Part shown: positions 15,440-23,522 of the stretch, in pieces
How positions within the stretch are numbered: the stretch's first letter is position 1
Layout of the letters: the number at the start of each line of letters is the position of its first letter
Origin: RUG14223 sp051881075
Lineage (GTDB): Bacteria > Bacillota > Clostridia > Oscillospirales > Acutalibacteraceae
Length of the DNA stretch: 23,740 bases
Reading direction: 5' to 3'
Assembly: GCA_051881075.1 (NCBI GenBank)
Contig: JBJEPE010000012.1
Span: forward strand, 1-23,740
Program-made: the position numbers and the translations under genes
Notes under the pieces: model-generated
Databases searched by the model: none
Seen by the model: the letters and a program-made list of their open reading frames with translations, nothing else
What the model was told of the DNA's origin: nothing

Positions 15440-15533
15440 AAATAAAATTCCTTTCTAAACGTTTCGTCATATCCTCAAGCTCTTTTTGTAAGTTTTCCAT
15501 TTCCGCAATATTGTATTTTATTGTATCTGACAA
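15426..15533 (-). CDS. Putative 35-residue coiled-coil peptide upstream of the adhesin
   Basis: A short frame starts at TTG 15533-15531, eight bases after GGGG of a strong AAAGGGGTGG site, and stops at TAA 15428-15426, inside the adhesin gene (14-bp overlap). The product has an amphipathic, charged helix (IAEMENLQKELEDMTKRLE). The good ribosome binding site, clean frame and overlap argue for a translated peptide, perhaps coupling adhesin translation. The alternatives are chance, or the remnant of a small T7SS helper. A second in-frame TTG lies directly upstream at 15536. Confidence 0.42.
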   Translation of the reverse strand: MSDTIKYNIAEMENLQKELEDMTKRLERNFIYENL

Positions 15534-15618
15534 CAAAACCACCCCTTTATTAAAAATTTAAAATTCTTTTTACTAAACACAATATATTCAGTAAAAACAG
15601 CCCTAAACTTTTAATGAG

Positions 15619-15650
15619 TGGCAGTTCCCACCTTTTAGTGAGAACTGCCA
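15619..15650 (-). other. mRNA hairpin after the WXG100 gene
   Basis: TGGCAGTTC-C-CAC-CTTTTA-GTG-A-GAACTGCCA is a 12-bp stem with one internal mismatch and a 6-base loop. It lies just past the WXG100 stop codon. On the minus strand no T-tract follows, so it is more likely a stabilising, processing or attenuating hairpin than a full terminator. Confidence 0.65.
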
Positions 15651-15660
15651 AGTCTGCAAC

Positions 15661-15954
15661 TTATGCTCTAAACTGACTTGCAATGTTTGCGTCTGTTTCT
15701 TCTATTGTCCTTGCTGTTGCATCAAGTGCAGCCGCTATCTCATTGATAAGCTCCTGCGCCTTTACAAAGCCGGGACGCAGCTCTTGGAACTTTGCAGCGT
15801 AAGACTCGCTTGCGGCGCCCTCCCATTCGCCTTGAAGTGCAGTCAGAAGATTGTCCATTTTTCTGATAACCTGTGCTACATTCTCGCTCTCATTGCGGTA
15901 TTCTGTTGCTCTGCCTCTCATTTGATCCGGTGTAATTCTGATTTGATTTGCCAT
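15661..15954 (-). CDS. WXG100-family protein (EsxA-like)
   Basis: A 97-residue, all-helical protein with a helix-turn-helix hairpin. The central turn is W44-E-G46 (LQGEWEGAASESYAAKF), the hallmark of the family. There is no signal peptide. WXG100 proteins are secreted as dimers by the EssC ATPase and are needed for secretion of larger substrates. Here the gene follows DUF4176 and the effector-like gene. The ribosome binding site is AAAGGAA. A promoter-like pair precedes it and a stable hairpin follows, so it is probably made at higher level than the rest of the operon. The family call is firm; whether it is the core EsxA or effector-specific is open. Confidence 0.94.
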   Translation of the reverse strand: MANQIRITPDQMRGRATEYRNESENVAQVIRKMDNLLTALQGEWEGAASESYAAKFQELRPGFVKAQELINEIAAALDATARTIEETDANIASQFRA

Positions 15955-15979
15955 AATTTTTTATTCCTTTCTTTTTTAA

Positions 15980-16007
15980 ATTATATATGTAAACAGCAAG
16001 CTGTACA
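15980..16007 (-). promoter_or_regulatory. Putative internal promoter for WXG100
   Basis: On the minus strand, TGTACA (16007-16002; four of six to consensus) and TATAAT (15985-15980) are 16 bp apart, about 25 bp upstream of the WXG100 ATG. It is plausible but the -35 box is weak. Confidence 0.45.
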
Positions 16008-16022
16008 TAATACTGATTAACT

Positions 16023-16044
16023 TCCGTGAATCACTCTTCACGGA
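16023..16044 (-). other. Hairpin spanning the DUF4176 stop codon
   Basis: TCCGTGAA-TCACTC-TTCACGGA is an 8-bp stem with a 6-base loop. It includes the stop codon of the DUF4176 gene. No T-tract follows on the minus strand, so it may be a processing or attenuation point. Confidence 0.5.
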
Positions 16045-16309
16045 GCTTTTCCATAAATTCATTTATCTTTTTGCTAAACTCAAGCTGTTCTTCATCCTGA
16101 TATCCCAGCATAAATATTTGCTTTATCTGGCTGTTATTGAACAGATAAACCCTATCGGCTGACATATATCCCTCCGGAAATACCACTCCGCAGTAGTCCC
16201 AAACTTTCTCTGCATCGTTCTCCCCTTTCTGACACAGTCCCATAATCATCACTTTTTTTGTTCCGTCGTGTAGCAAAACTACCGAACCTATTGGTAATAA
16301 ACCATTCAT
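16031..16309 (-). CDS. DUF4176 T7SS-associated protein
   Basis: A 92-residue protein with the DUF4176 pattern: LLPIGSVVLLHDGTKKVMI at the start, then DYCGVVFPEGYM, and a C-terminal GYQDEEQLEFSKKINEF segment. It starts at ATG after a perfect AGGAGG. The family is common in T7SS loci of Firmicutes, next to LXG-type effectors, and its biochemical role is unclear. It lies 26 bp after the effector-like gene, so it could be an adaptor, chaperone or immunity factor for it. It has no membrane segment. The family name is fairly sure; the role is inferred from position only. Confidence 0.85.
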   Translation of the reverse strand: MNGLLPIGSVVLLHDGTKKVMIMGLCQKGENDAEKVWDYCGVVFPEGYMSADRVYLFNNSQIKQIFMLGYQDEEQLEFSKKINEFMEKLREE

Positions 16310-16335
16310 TACAAAAACCTCCTAAGTAATAATAT

Positions 16336-17952
16336 TTAAGTTATGTAATCCCAAACTGCTTTTGCTTTATCCGTAACACTGCTTACAATGCCGCCTAAAT
16401 CTACCTCAAATTTTACAGAGGCACCAAAGCCCATTGCTACGCCTACATCATATGTCAGCTTTCCGTCACTCCATCCGGCTTTTGCATGAACACCTATACC
16501 GTAACCGACACTTCCCGTAACTGATGCACTGTTGCCTAATACATTAAACTTCGCTGTACCCTCGATCTCTCCTGCTATTGCTTCTAACTCTGCGCCAACC
16601 TTAATATTAGGGTCTATATTGCCTTTTTCATCGGTAAGTCCGATATTTGCTTCGGCTTTTCCGGATACTTTGCCTACAGAAGCAGTTACATTTGTATCTA
16701 AATTAAAGTTATCATCACCAAACCAACGCTTATCCCAATCAGCACTCAGTACTGAAAAGCTGGCTCCTGCTTCTGCCCCTACTCTGAATTTTCCTTCATC
16801 AAAGTCTGCGTGATATCCGGCTTGAGCCTCAGCTTTACATACCGAAACCCCCGCCTTACCAAAGCCGCCCAAGTCAAAATCATTTTCATATAAAGATACT
16901 GAAGCCCCGTACTTTTTTTCATAAAGTTTAACATTAGTACGTTCTATAAAGCTTTTTGAGTTATCGTTATCTTTTTTGTCTAAATCATTTGACTTGCTTA
17001 TCTTATCTTTCCTTTCATAGTCAAATAGGTCTATAGATGATGATAATATATTTGTTTCACCTATGTCTTTGACAACAAAAAAATTGTCATTCTTTATTTT
17101 TGATAAATGATTAACCAGAGTATCTCCGTAAAACATATGATTGATTCTCGATAATACCATCGGGTACATCATCGGAGTAAGCGGCGCAATTATACTAGCA
17201 TTCATAAGTAGCCACGCAAAAGAGTTTTTTACTTTTTCGTACGAGACAATTCTTTCAAGAATATTTATGTACACCTCAGTACTTTTTCTGCCTACGTCAC
17301 CTATTATAGAATATCCCATGATATCCGATATAGTTGACAGCAGCCTTACACGTGGGTCATGTTCAGCATAACGCTCAAGTGCTTTATAATATCTTGCCGT
17401 ATTCTGAATAGACTCTATAGCTGTAATCAGCGACATTTGTTCAAAATATGATAGTCTGCTTATATCTTCAACTATAAGCCTTGTAAATAAATCCGGATTC
17501 ACTATAGGAACACCGCCAACAAACCTGACAATTCCTTTCAAGCTATCCTGTAATATACTCAGCTTTAGATTCATGCCCATAGAATCATACAGTTGCTTTT
17601 GCACAGAACGGTTTATATTACCGCAAGAAATGGTTTCGGTAAGCTTTTTAAGATAGCTGTTGTATTCGCTTAGAATTTTACACTCTTTTTTTAACTTTGC
17701 CGCATATGATTTATCGGCACTGTTTACACCGTTAAAAATATTATTTATTTTCTTTTTTGAAGCTGTATTTTTCTTATCGAGTAGTTGCATAAAACCATCA
17801 ACATTGTTTATGTAATTATCAATATTAAGAGAATATATCAAATCCGAATAATTGTTTAAGCTACTGCAGGTTTTTCTTGAAAATGTTCCGCCCTCTTCCG
17901 ACATAAGCCTTTGCGCATATAGCCTTGTTTTTTCGGAAAAATCCCGTTTCAT
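16336..17952 (-). CDS. LXG-like T7SS effector with beta-repeat C-terminus
   Basis: The ATG at 17952 (538 residues) fits AGGAAGGTGA; a GTG at 17961 falls in that site. Residues 1-150 are helical, with a segment (INNIFNGVNSADKSYAAKL) resembling LXG-type N-terminal regions of T7SS substrates. The middle (150-290) is helical with hydrophobic stretches (FAWLLMNASIIAPLTPMMYPM). After a charged linker (about 315-340), residues about 342-522 are a low-complexity, strand-rich region with recurring Gly/Ala and alternating polar/small residues (VGAEAGASFSV, KVGAELEAIAGEIEG, GVAMGFGASVKFEVDLGG). No enzyme motif is visible. It may act by binding or inserting into membranes. It sits behind three small partner-like genes and before DUF4176. 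Effector role is inferred; an immunity gene is not obvious. Confidence 0.72.
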   Translation of the reverse strand: MKRDFSEKTRLYAQRLMSEEGGTFSRKTCSSLNNYSDLIYSLNIDNYINNVDGFMQLLDKKNTASKKKINNIFNGVNSADKSYAAKLKKECKILSEYNSYLKKLTETISCGNINRSVQKQLYDSMGMNLKLSILQDSLKGIVRFVGGVPIVNPDLFTRLIVEDISRLSYFEQMSLITAIESIQNTARYYKALERYAEHDPRVRLLSTISDIMGYSIIGDVGRKSTEVYINILERIVSYEKVKNSFAWLLMNASIIAPLTPMMYPMVLSRINHMFYGDTLVNHLSKIKNDNFFVVKDIGETNILSSSIDLFDYERKDKISKSNDLDKKDNDNSKSFIERTNVKLYEKKYGASVSLYENDFDLGGFGKAGVSVCKAEAQAGYHADFDEGKFRVGAEAGASFSVLSADWDKRWFGDDNFNLDTNVTASVGKVSGKAEANIGLTDEKGNIDPNIKVGAELEAIAGEIEGTAKFNVLGNSASVTGSVGYGIGVHAKAGWSDGKLTYDVGVAMGFGASVKFEVDLGGIVSSVTDKAKAVWDYIT

Positions 17953-17968
17953 TTCTTTCACCTTCCTT

Positions 17969-18232
17969 CTATTGCTTAATTGCGGATTTGTCAGCTTCTG
18001 TCATTTCATGTTCAAGCTTTTTAAAGAATATAGCCGATGCCGAGATAAGTTGTTCCATGTTTCTTTTTATCTCATCATACTCCTTTAACATTTCGTTTAC
18101 TGTTATTATTACTTTGCTGTCGCCGGATTGTGAAACCGTCTTGGTATTAACAGATGAGCATACACCCGATAGCTTATTTAGATCGCCTATATTTTTAGTT
18201 AAGGCAATCAGGCTGACATTTATTTCTCCCAT
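17969..18232 (-). CDS. Small WXG100-like T7SS protein (TIGR04197-type)
   Basis: An 87-residue helical protein with a perfect AGGAGG upstream of its ATG. Two helices flank a Ser/Gly-rich turn, and the C-terminal helix ends in FFKKLEHEMTEAD. The size and pattern resemble the SACOL2603/TIGR04197 (DUF3130) group, small WXG100-like proteins that bind the N-terminus of LXG effectors and target them to EssC. It lies just upstream of the effector-like gene, which fits the partner role. The F-and-acidic C-terminal pattern is only approximately the family's FxxxD motif, so the family call is tentative. Confidence 0.6.
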   Translation of the reverse strand: MGEINVSLIALTKNIGDLNKLSGVCSSVNTKTVSQSGDSKVIITVNEMLKEYDEIKRNMEQLISASAIFFKKLEHEMTEADKSAIKQ

Positions 18233-18243
18233 ATTTATTCCTC

Positions 18244-18531
18244 CTAAAATTTAAAGTTATCTATGCGCCTCACTTCTGACAGAAAGGCCTTGCAGGTATC
18301 TTTTGAACTTTTAGCCGACCTTTCCAGTTGATTATCAAGAAGTCCGGCACACTGGAGGAATATGGAGATTTGATTTGCTGCCTTGCCTTGTTTTACGGCA
18401 TTTGCTTTTATGCTGTTAATAATCCTTAAATACTGCTTTAATACGTTCTGTAGCTGAGTACTGCACTCATCTATCCGCTTTACCATTGTATTAAGGCGCT
18501 CTTCATCAATTACAAGATTTTCTGACGCCAT
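18244..18531 (-). CDS. Small helical T7SS partner protein
   Basis: I prefer ATG 18531 (95 residues), nine bases after AGGTG; a GTG at 18543, directly after the upstream stop, lacks a usable site but is possible (99 residues). The protein is predicted to be a helical hairpin with no signal peptide (ERLNTMVKRIDECSTQLQNV, then a second helix ending in FLSEVRRIDNFKF). Size, hairpin layout and position 11 bp before the TIGR04197-like gene suggest it forms a complex with that protein and the effector's N-terminus. I cannot assign it to a named family with confidence. Confidence 0.6.
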   Translation of the reverse strand: MASENLVIDEERLNTMVKRIDECSTQLQNVLKQYLRIINSIKANAVKQGKAANQISIFLQCAGLLDNQLERSAKSSKDTCKAFLSEVRRIDNFKF

Positions 18532-18543
18532 AACATCATACAC

Positions 18544-18972
18544 CTACCTTTCGTCATTCATTACCCTTGTTAATTCCCGTTGCAAATCTTCGTTTCTTCT
18601 ACGCAACAAACTTATATCATAATAGTAATCATTGTTCGTATCAACAAGCCTATTAATTCTGCTATTTATACTCCTTTTAGCATCAGAAAGCCCGTTATAT
18701 GCCATAACAAACCTTGCTCCGCCTAAAAGATTATTCATACCGCTACAGTATTTTTTTAAAGAAGCACAATGCACAGAATAGGCTACCGCTGAATTAACTT
18801 TTTTCTTTCTGTCACTTATGTTAGATTCAAAATTTGATTGTAAATGTGATATCTGCTCTCTGAGATGTTCTAGCCTTACAATCTGATTTTTGTTATCATT
18901 TATCTCTTTATTTTTATTGGCTATTGCACTCTCATTACAATTCATTCTGTATATTATTTGGTCCGCAGTCAT
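18544..18972 (-). CDS. Coiled-coil T7SS accessory protein (DUF5082-like)
   Basis: A 142-residue protein with AAGGGGGTGA before its ATG. Residues 1-55 and 100-140 are long charged helices rich in Asn, Lys and Arg (ISLLRRRNEDLQRELTRV). They are joined by a short segment with Gly pairs and Cys residues. There is no signal peptide or membrane helix. The pattern resembles YwqH/DUF5082-type proteins found before LXG genes in Bacillus. It starts 19 bp after essC and ends right at the next gene, so it is in the same operon. It probably helps effector folding or delivery; this is inferred. Confidence 0.62.
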   Translation of the reverse strand: MTADQIIYRMNCNESAIANKNKEINDNKNQIVRLEHLREQISHLQSNFESNISDRKKKVNSAVAYSVHCASLKKYCSGMNNLLGGARFVMAYNGLSDAKRSINSRINRLVDTNNDYYYDISLLRRRNEDLQRELTRVMNDER

Positions 18973-18991
18973 TGCTTCACCCCCTTACAAT

Positions 18992-21900
18992 TTAATTATT
19001 GGATGCAACCGCTGTTTTAACTTTAATGCAAGTAGCTTCTTTAAAATAGTAGCAATCACCTACCGAAATAGGTTTCTTATAGTTACGCATTGTGGCAAGC
19101 GGAACATCAAAAATCTTAAGGTTAGAGATATCCTCAAAGCACATAAAATGCCTGTTATCTCTAATGTGTTTAAGCATATCCGGTGCGCTATAGGATATGC
19201 TTGCATTTTCAACACAAGCAATGATAATGCAGACGTTCATATTCTTATATCTGCCTATTATATTTTTAAAAGCATCGCTTGCATTTTTATCGTTACAGAT
19301 AGCTTCTACAGCGTCCATATTATCTATTATCATCATAAGCAGCGTCGACTTTGATATTATATTTTCATCGCCTGCAATAAGGGCATCGTACCTGCTTTTT
19401 AACTGTTGTTCTATCTCAGTAATAAATGAAACTGAGTCCTCATGCAAAATGCTGTACTTGGTAACATTCGGTTTATTCTTTAAGCATGACAGTTTTTTAG
19501 AAATACCGTCTATCACGTAAAGCTGAGTTTGTCCGCTGTAATGCTCATCAAGCATATTAACGATATATTTTATAAAGTTATGCTTACCGGATTTTTCTCT
19601 GCCTGTTATGCCCAGTACGCCAAGGGTAGAGAAATCCAAGATAAACGGCATAACCGTTCCGTAATCAAGTCCGGCAACAACAGAGAATTTATTTTGCATA
19701 TATCCGCTGAACTGCTCTGTTACATATGACTGTAAGAAAACCGAAGGAATAACGGGGATATTTCTGGCAAAAAAACCTTTGTTCAGAGAATTTTTCTCTG
19801 ATATATAAGCGTTTATTTCCTTTACCCTATAAATCTCTTTTTCTCCGTTAAACGCTAAATATGACTGACATTCATAATGTTTTTTATCAATCTCAACGAT
19901 ACATCTGCCGGGGATATTATCCAGCTTTTCTCTGCAATGATCAAATAAAGCGCTGTATTCATTTGAGTCATTGCAGAAAAATGCTAACCTTGCGGAAAAA
20001 TTAGATAAATATTTATAGCCTATTCCCGATGTCTGAGAATTTGCAATTATTATGTTAATGCCCACCGACAGTCCCTCACGGCATAAGCTTAAAAGCTCGT
20101 CATCATCCTGAAAATACAGCTCCCTTAGTGCAGTAAGATTATCTATAATAACCACTATCTGCGGTAAATCCGTATTACCCGCCTCTTTATACGCCGCAAA
20201 TGAGCTTACGCCAACTGAAATAAGCTTTTCTTTTCTTATTTCAATTTCTTCATAGAGCATCTTAAACAGGTTTTTAAGCTTTTCATCATCTGACGCACAT
20301 ACAACTCCGCCAACATGATTAAGCTTTTCAAAATTTTTAAGTACTCTTGAAGCAAAATCCAAAATATATATCGAAACCTCACTTGGCGTATATCGGGAGG
20401 ATAAATTTCTTATAATATTTTGCAATAAGTTTGTTTTTCCGCTTTGCGAAGAGCCTATTATCATAAGATTCTGATTTGATAAATCTATTGAATAAACACC
20501 CTGATACTGATTATCGGGATCATCATATATACCGATATCAGCTTTTATAACATTTTTCGACATTAATGGCGTGCTTAATTCAGGGAAATCTACAGAATGG
20601 CTGAGCGACGGCAAGCAGATATCGGGTAATTTTTTTAGCTTAGTATTTTGGAAGCACTGATCTACATAGTTTACTATCGCATCAAGCTGAGTGACGCTTT
20701 TTTCGGTACTGTCCTTTTTTCTTTTTTGTACATATACAGGAACTCTCTTGCCTGTATCTTTCATTTCAAAAACAGTAAATTCTTTTATATTATTGTCCTC
20801 TGACCTTTCAGGCGCTCCGCTATATGCTGATTGAAATAACTCAAATATCTCATTATTGCCAACCTGAAGATATGCTCTGCCGGGTTCTTTTATCTCTGCC
20901 GCAAGAGGTGATTTAAGCATTTCGTTGCTGTCCTCCTGACTTTGTACCTTTAAGCAAAGCTTAAATCTTGAGTTACTCCAAATCTGTTCACTTACCTGTC
21001 CTGAGGGTTTTTGTGTAGCCAATATCAAATGTACACCCAAACTTCGGCCTATTCTGGCGGCTGAGATAAGCTCCTTCATAAACTCAGGCTGCTCTGCTTT
21101 AAGCTCTGCAAATTCGTCAACTATGATTATTAAATGCGGCAGAGGCACAGTAACTTCATTTGCCTTATATTTTTTAATATACTTATCAATATGATTTACA
21201 TCTGCGTCGGCAAACAGTCTTTGCCGCTTTTGAAGCTCTGCCCTTATAGATTTTAACGAACGGTCTATTTCTTTTCCGTCTATATTCGTTATTGCGCCGA
21301 TTAAGTGCGGAAGCTTTTTAAATTGATTTACCATGCCGCCGCCCTTAAAATCTATTATCACAAAGCCTACATCGTACGGATGAAACAGGACGGACATTGA
21401 CAGGATATATGTCTGCAATATTTCTGACTTACCTGATCCCGTAGTACCGGCAACCAATCCGTGCGGCCCGTGCGCCTTATCGTGCAGGTCAAGCCTGATA
21501 ACACCGGTTTTAGATACCCCTATAGGTGCAGACATTGTTTTAAACACCTGTGACTTGTCCCAATTACCTATAACGTCCATATCATCCACCGATATAATGT
21601 TCAAAAGCCTGAACATTGTTATACTCTTTGTAAGTGTACCTTCAAGTGATATTTCTTCCGTATATATCGGGGCGAGTGTATCAACTATTTTACAGACAAT
21701 TTCATCGCCAATGCCGGGATAATCAAATTCTACCGACTTATCCTTATCCTGTGTGTCTATCAAAATGCCCATGCTATTCGACTTAAGGTCAGCTATATAG
21801 CTACAGCCTAAGGGGATATCTGACCTAGTTTTGCCAAAAAATACAAATGTAACGCCCAGTTCTTTCGCTTTATCAACAAACTTAGAAACAGGGTGATTTT

Positions 21901-23509
21901 TAAACCCGTACTCATCATACAGAAAGATAATTATATCTGCCTCATATTTTTTATTCTGTTCACGTAGAGTAAGCTCTTTATACAGATACTCAAAAATCAG
22001 ATTTTTACTTTCATCATTACACACAATATTTCTTACATTAATATCGTCATTATACACATTAGGCAAAAACCTTAACCAATATATCTTATCCTTATGATTT
22101 TCTTCTGCAACAAAAAACATTTTTACATCAGAATGGTAATGCCGCGCAATAACATCTATCACTATATTCTTCATTAGCATATATCTGTATGATTCGTCAC
22201 CAACTATACCGATTGCGTTTATTTCTTTAAAGTTGCACACAATAGGGGCATCGGAAATAAACTTATATTCTTCCGAGATCTGCTCCGGAATTTGTTGAAG
22301 CTCGTCTGATATTTCAAGTGTTTCTTGTTTTTTGTATTCAATCTCTCTTTTAGCTATCACCTTGCCGCTGCCCAAACGCACATGAAGATAATCTTCATCG
22401 TCTTTTCTTCTGTCAAAAAGGTCCTGTGAAAAATCAAACAGTCTTTTTTTCTCGTCCTCTTGGGATATGTATATCTCATTAAGTGAACAAAACTCCTCTT
22501 TTCTAAGCCTTGAGATTTCTTCACGCTTCCTTTCGGCATAAGAGCGATACTTTTCTTCTCTGTCTATAACCCTTTGTTTATAGTCTTTTTTACTTTCCCT
22601 AATGCTGATTACTGACGTAACTATAGCCATAACTCCCGATATAGCCGACATAATTACCATTGCACCGCCAATAAGTGCCATAGCACCTGAGGCTATCAAC
22701 ATTCCCATAGAGGGTAAAAGCCTTGTAAGTAAATTTGTTTTCGGCTTTTCAGGCTTTGATGCAGGGTTTAAAATCTCTATCTTCCGGTCATTTATAACCG
22801 TCTTTATACGTGTATTCCTACTGAATTTTGGATACTGATACGGTATGCAGTGATCGGAATATTTGCAACCGACTATCTTTATATCACTGCGTACCTCTGT
22901 CCACAGATGATTATCTTTATAGTAAAAGAAGAAATCCGATATAGATAAAAAATCATTGTTCTTTATTATCTCTCCGTCACCGGCCTTTTTACCGTTATGA
23001 TAAATTCCGTAAGTAGTAGCATTGATAGTAAGTACCCATATATCTTTATTTTTGGTAAGCTTAATGCTGTCTTTTTTTACATACTCGCTTTGTATGATTA
23101 TCATATCAGACGGTGAATTACCTATAGTAATAAAATCATGTTGAGATATATCTATTTTTCTCTCGTAGTTTTTTACTCTATTGTCAAAATCTATAAGAAA
23201 ATCAATAGAGAATACAAGGCTGCACGACTCCTGATAACGTACCTCAAAGTGTTCTCCGTGCTCCAGACGTTTAGACATCATCCTTTTGGAGTTACCGGAT
23301 GTAAAGTACAAATTATCAGAGCATATCATGCTCCAGCAGTCATTTTTCTTAACAAACTCTATTTTTATGTTTTCAAAGAAATACTTTTTATGTAAACGTA
23401 CATTACAGTCTATATCCGTTCCTAATTTTATATAATCATCATTAGGTAAAATCTCTATTTCTTTATATAAGTTGCTACCTAAAACGATTATCCTATAAAT
23501 ACTGTTCAC
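18992..23509 (-). CDS. essC: EssC/YukBA-type T7SS ATPase
   Basis: A 1505-residue membrane ATPase, the motor of the Firmicutes T7SS. It starts with GTG after AAGGGTGAT. Two forkhead-like domains fill about 1-205, with a close pair of membrane helices at about 261-303 (LLTRLLPSMGMLIASGAMAL). FtsK/SpoIIIE domain 1 has Walker A G688-TTGSGKS-695 and Walker B IIIVDEF (D798, E799), so it looks active. Domain 2 has GSSQSGKT (1019-1026) but IIDN (D1123, N1124), lacking the catalytic Glu. Domain 3 has GREKSGKH (1303-1310), where Thr/Ser is replaced by His, and IIDN again. As in known EssC proteins, only domain 1 is likely to hydrolyse ATP at speed, while the C-terminal domains sort substrates. Confidence 0.96.
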   Translation of the reverse strand: MNSIYRIIVLGSNLYKEIEILPNDDYIKLGTDIDCNVRLHKKYFFENIKIEFVKKNDCWSMICSDNLYFTSGNSKRMMSKRLEHGEHFEVRYQESCSLVFSIDFLIDFDNRVKNYERKIDISQHDFITIGNSPSDMIIIQSEYVKKDSIKLTKNKDIWVLTINATTYGIYHNGKKAGDGEIIKNNDFLSISDFFFYYKDNHLWTEVRSDIKIVGCKYSDHCIPYQYPKFSRNTRIKTVINDRKIEILNPASKPEKPKTNLLTRLLPSMGMLIASGAMALIGGAMVIMSAISGVMAIVTSVISIRESKKDYKQRVIDREEKYRSYAERKREEISRLRKEEFCSLNEIYISQEDEKKRLFDFSQDLFDRRKDDEDYLHVRLGSGKVIAKREIEYKKQETLEISDELQQIPEQISEEYKFISDAPIVCNFKEINAIGIVGDESYRYMLMKNIVIDVIARHYHSDVKMFFVAEENHKDKIYWLRFLPNVYNDDINVRNIVCNDESKNLIFEYLYKELTLREQNKKYEADIIIFLYDEYGFKNHPVSKFVDKAKELGVTFVFFGKTRSDIPLGCSYIADLKSNSMGILIDTQDKDKSVEFDYPGIGDEIVCKIVDTLAPIYTEEISLEGTLTKSITMFRLLNIISVDDMDVIGNWDKSQVFKTMSAPIGVSKTGVIRLDLHDKAHGPHGLVAGTTGSGKSEILQTYILSMSVLFHPYDVGFVIIDFKGGGMVNQFKKLPHLIGAITNIDGKEIDRSLKSIRAELQKRQRLFADADVNHIDKYIKKYKANEVTVPLPHLIIIVDEFAELKAEQPEFMKELISAARIGRSLGVHLILATQKPSGQVSEQIWSNSRFKLCLKVQSQEDSNEMLKSPLAAEIKEPGRAYLQVGNNEIFELFQSAYSGAPERSEDNNIKEFTVFEMKDTGKRVPVYVQKRKKDSTEKSVTQLDAIVNYVDQCFQNTKLKKLPDICLPSLSHSVDFPELSTPLMSKNVIKADIGIYDDPDNQYQGVYSIDLSNQNLMIIGSSQSGKTNLLQNIIRNLSSRYTPSEVSIYILDFASRVLKNFEKLNHVGGVVCASDDEKLKNLFKMLYEEIEIRKEKLISVGVSSFAAYKEAGNTDLPQIVVIIDNLTALRELYFQDDDELLSLCREGLSVGINIIIANSQTSGIGYKYLSNFSARLAFFCNDSNEYSALFDHCREKLDNIPGRCIVEIDKKHYECQSYLAFNGEKEIYRVKEINAYISEKNSLNKGFFARNIPVIPSVFLQSYVTEQFSGYMQNKFSVVAGLDYGTVMPFILDFSTLGVLGITGREKSGKHNFIKYIVNMLDEHYSGQTQLYVIDGISKKLSCLKNKPNVTKYSILHEDSVSFITEIEQQLKSRYDALIAGDENIISKSTLLMMIIDNMDAVEAICNDKNASDAFKNIIGRYKNMNVCIIIACVENASISYSAPDMLKHIRDNRHFMCFEDISNLKIFDVPLATMRNYKKPISVGDCYYFKEATCIKVKTAVASNN

Positions 23510-23522
23510 CGCTATATCACCC

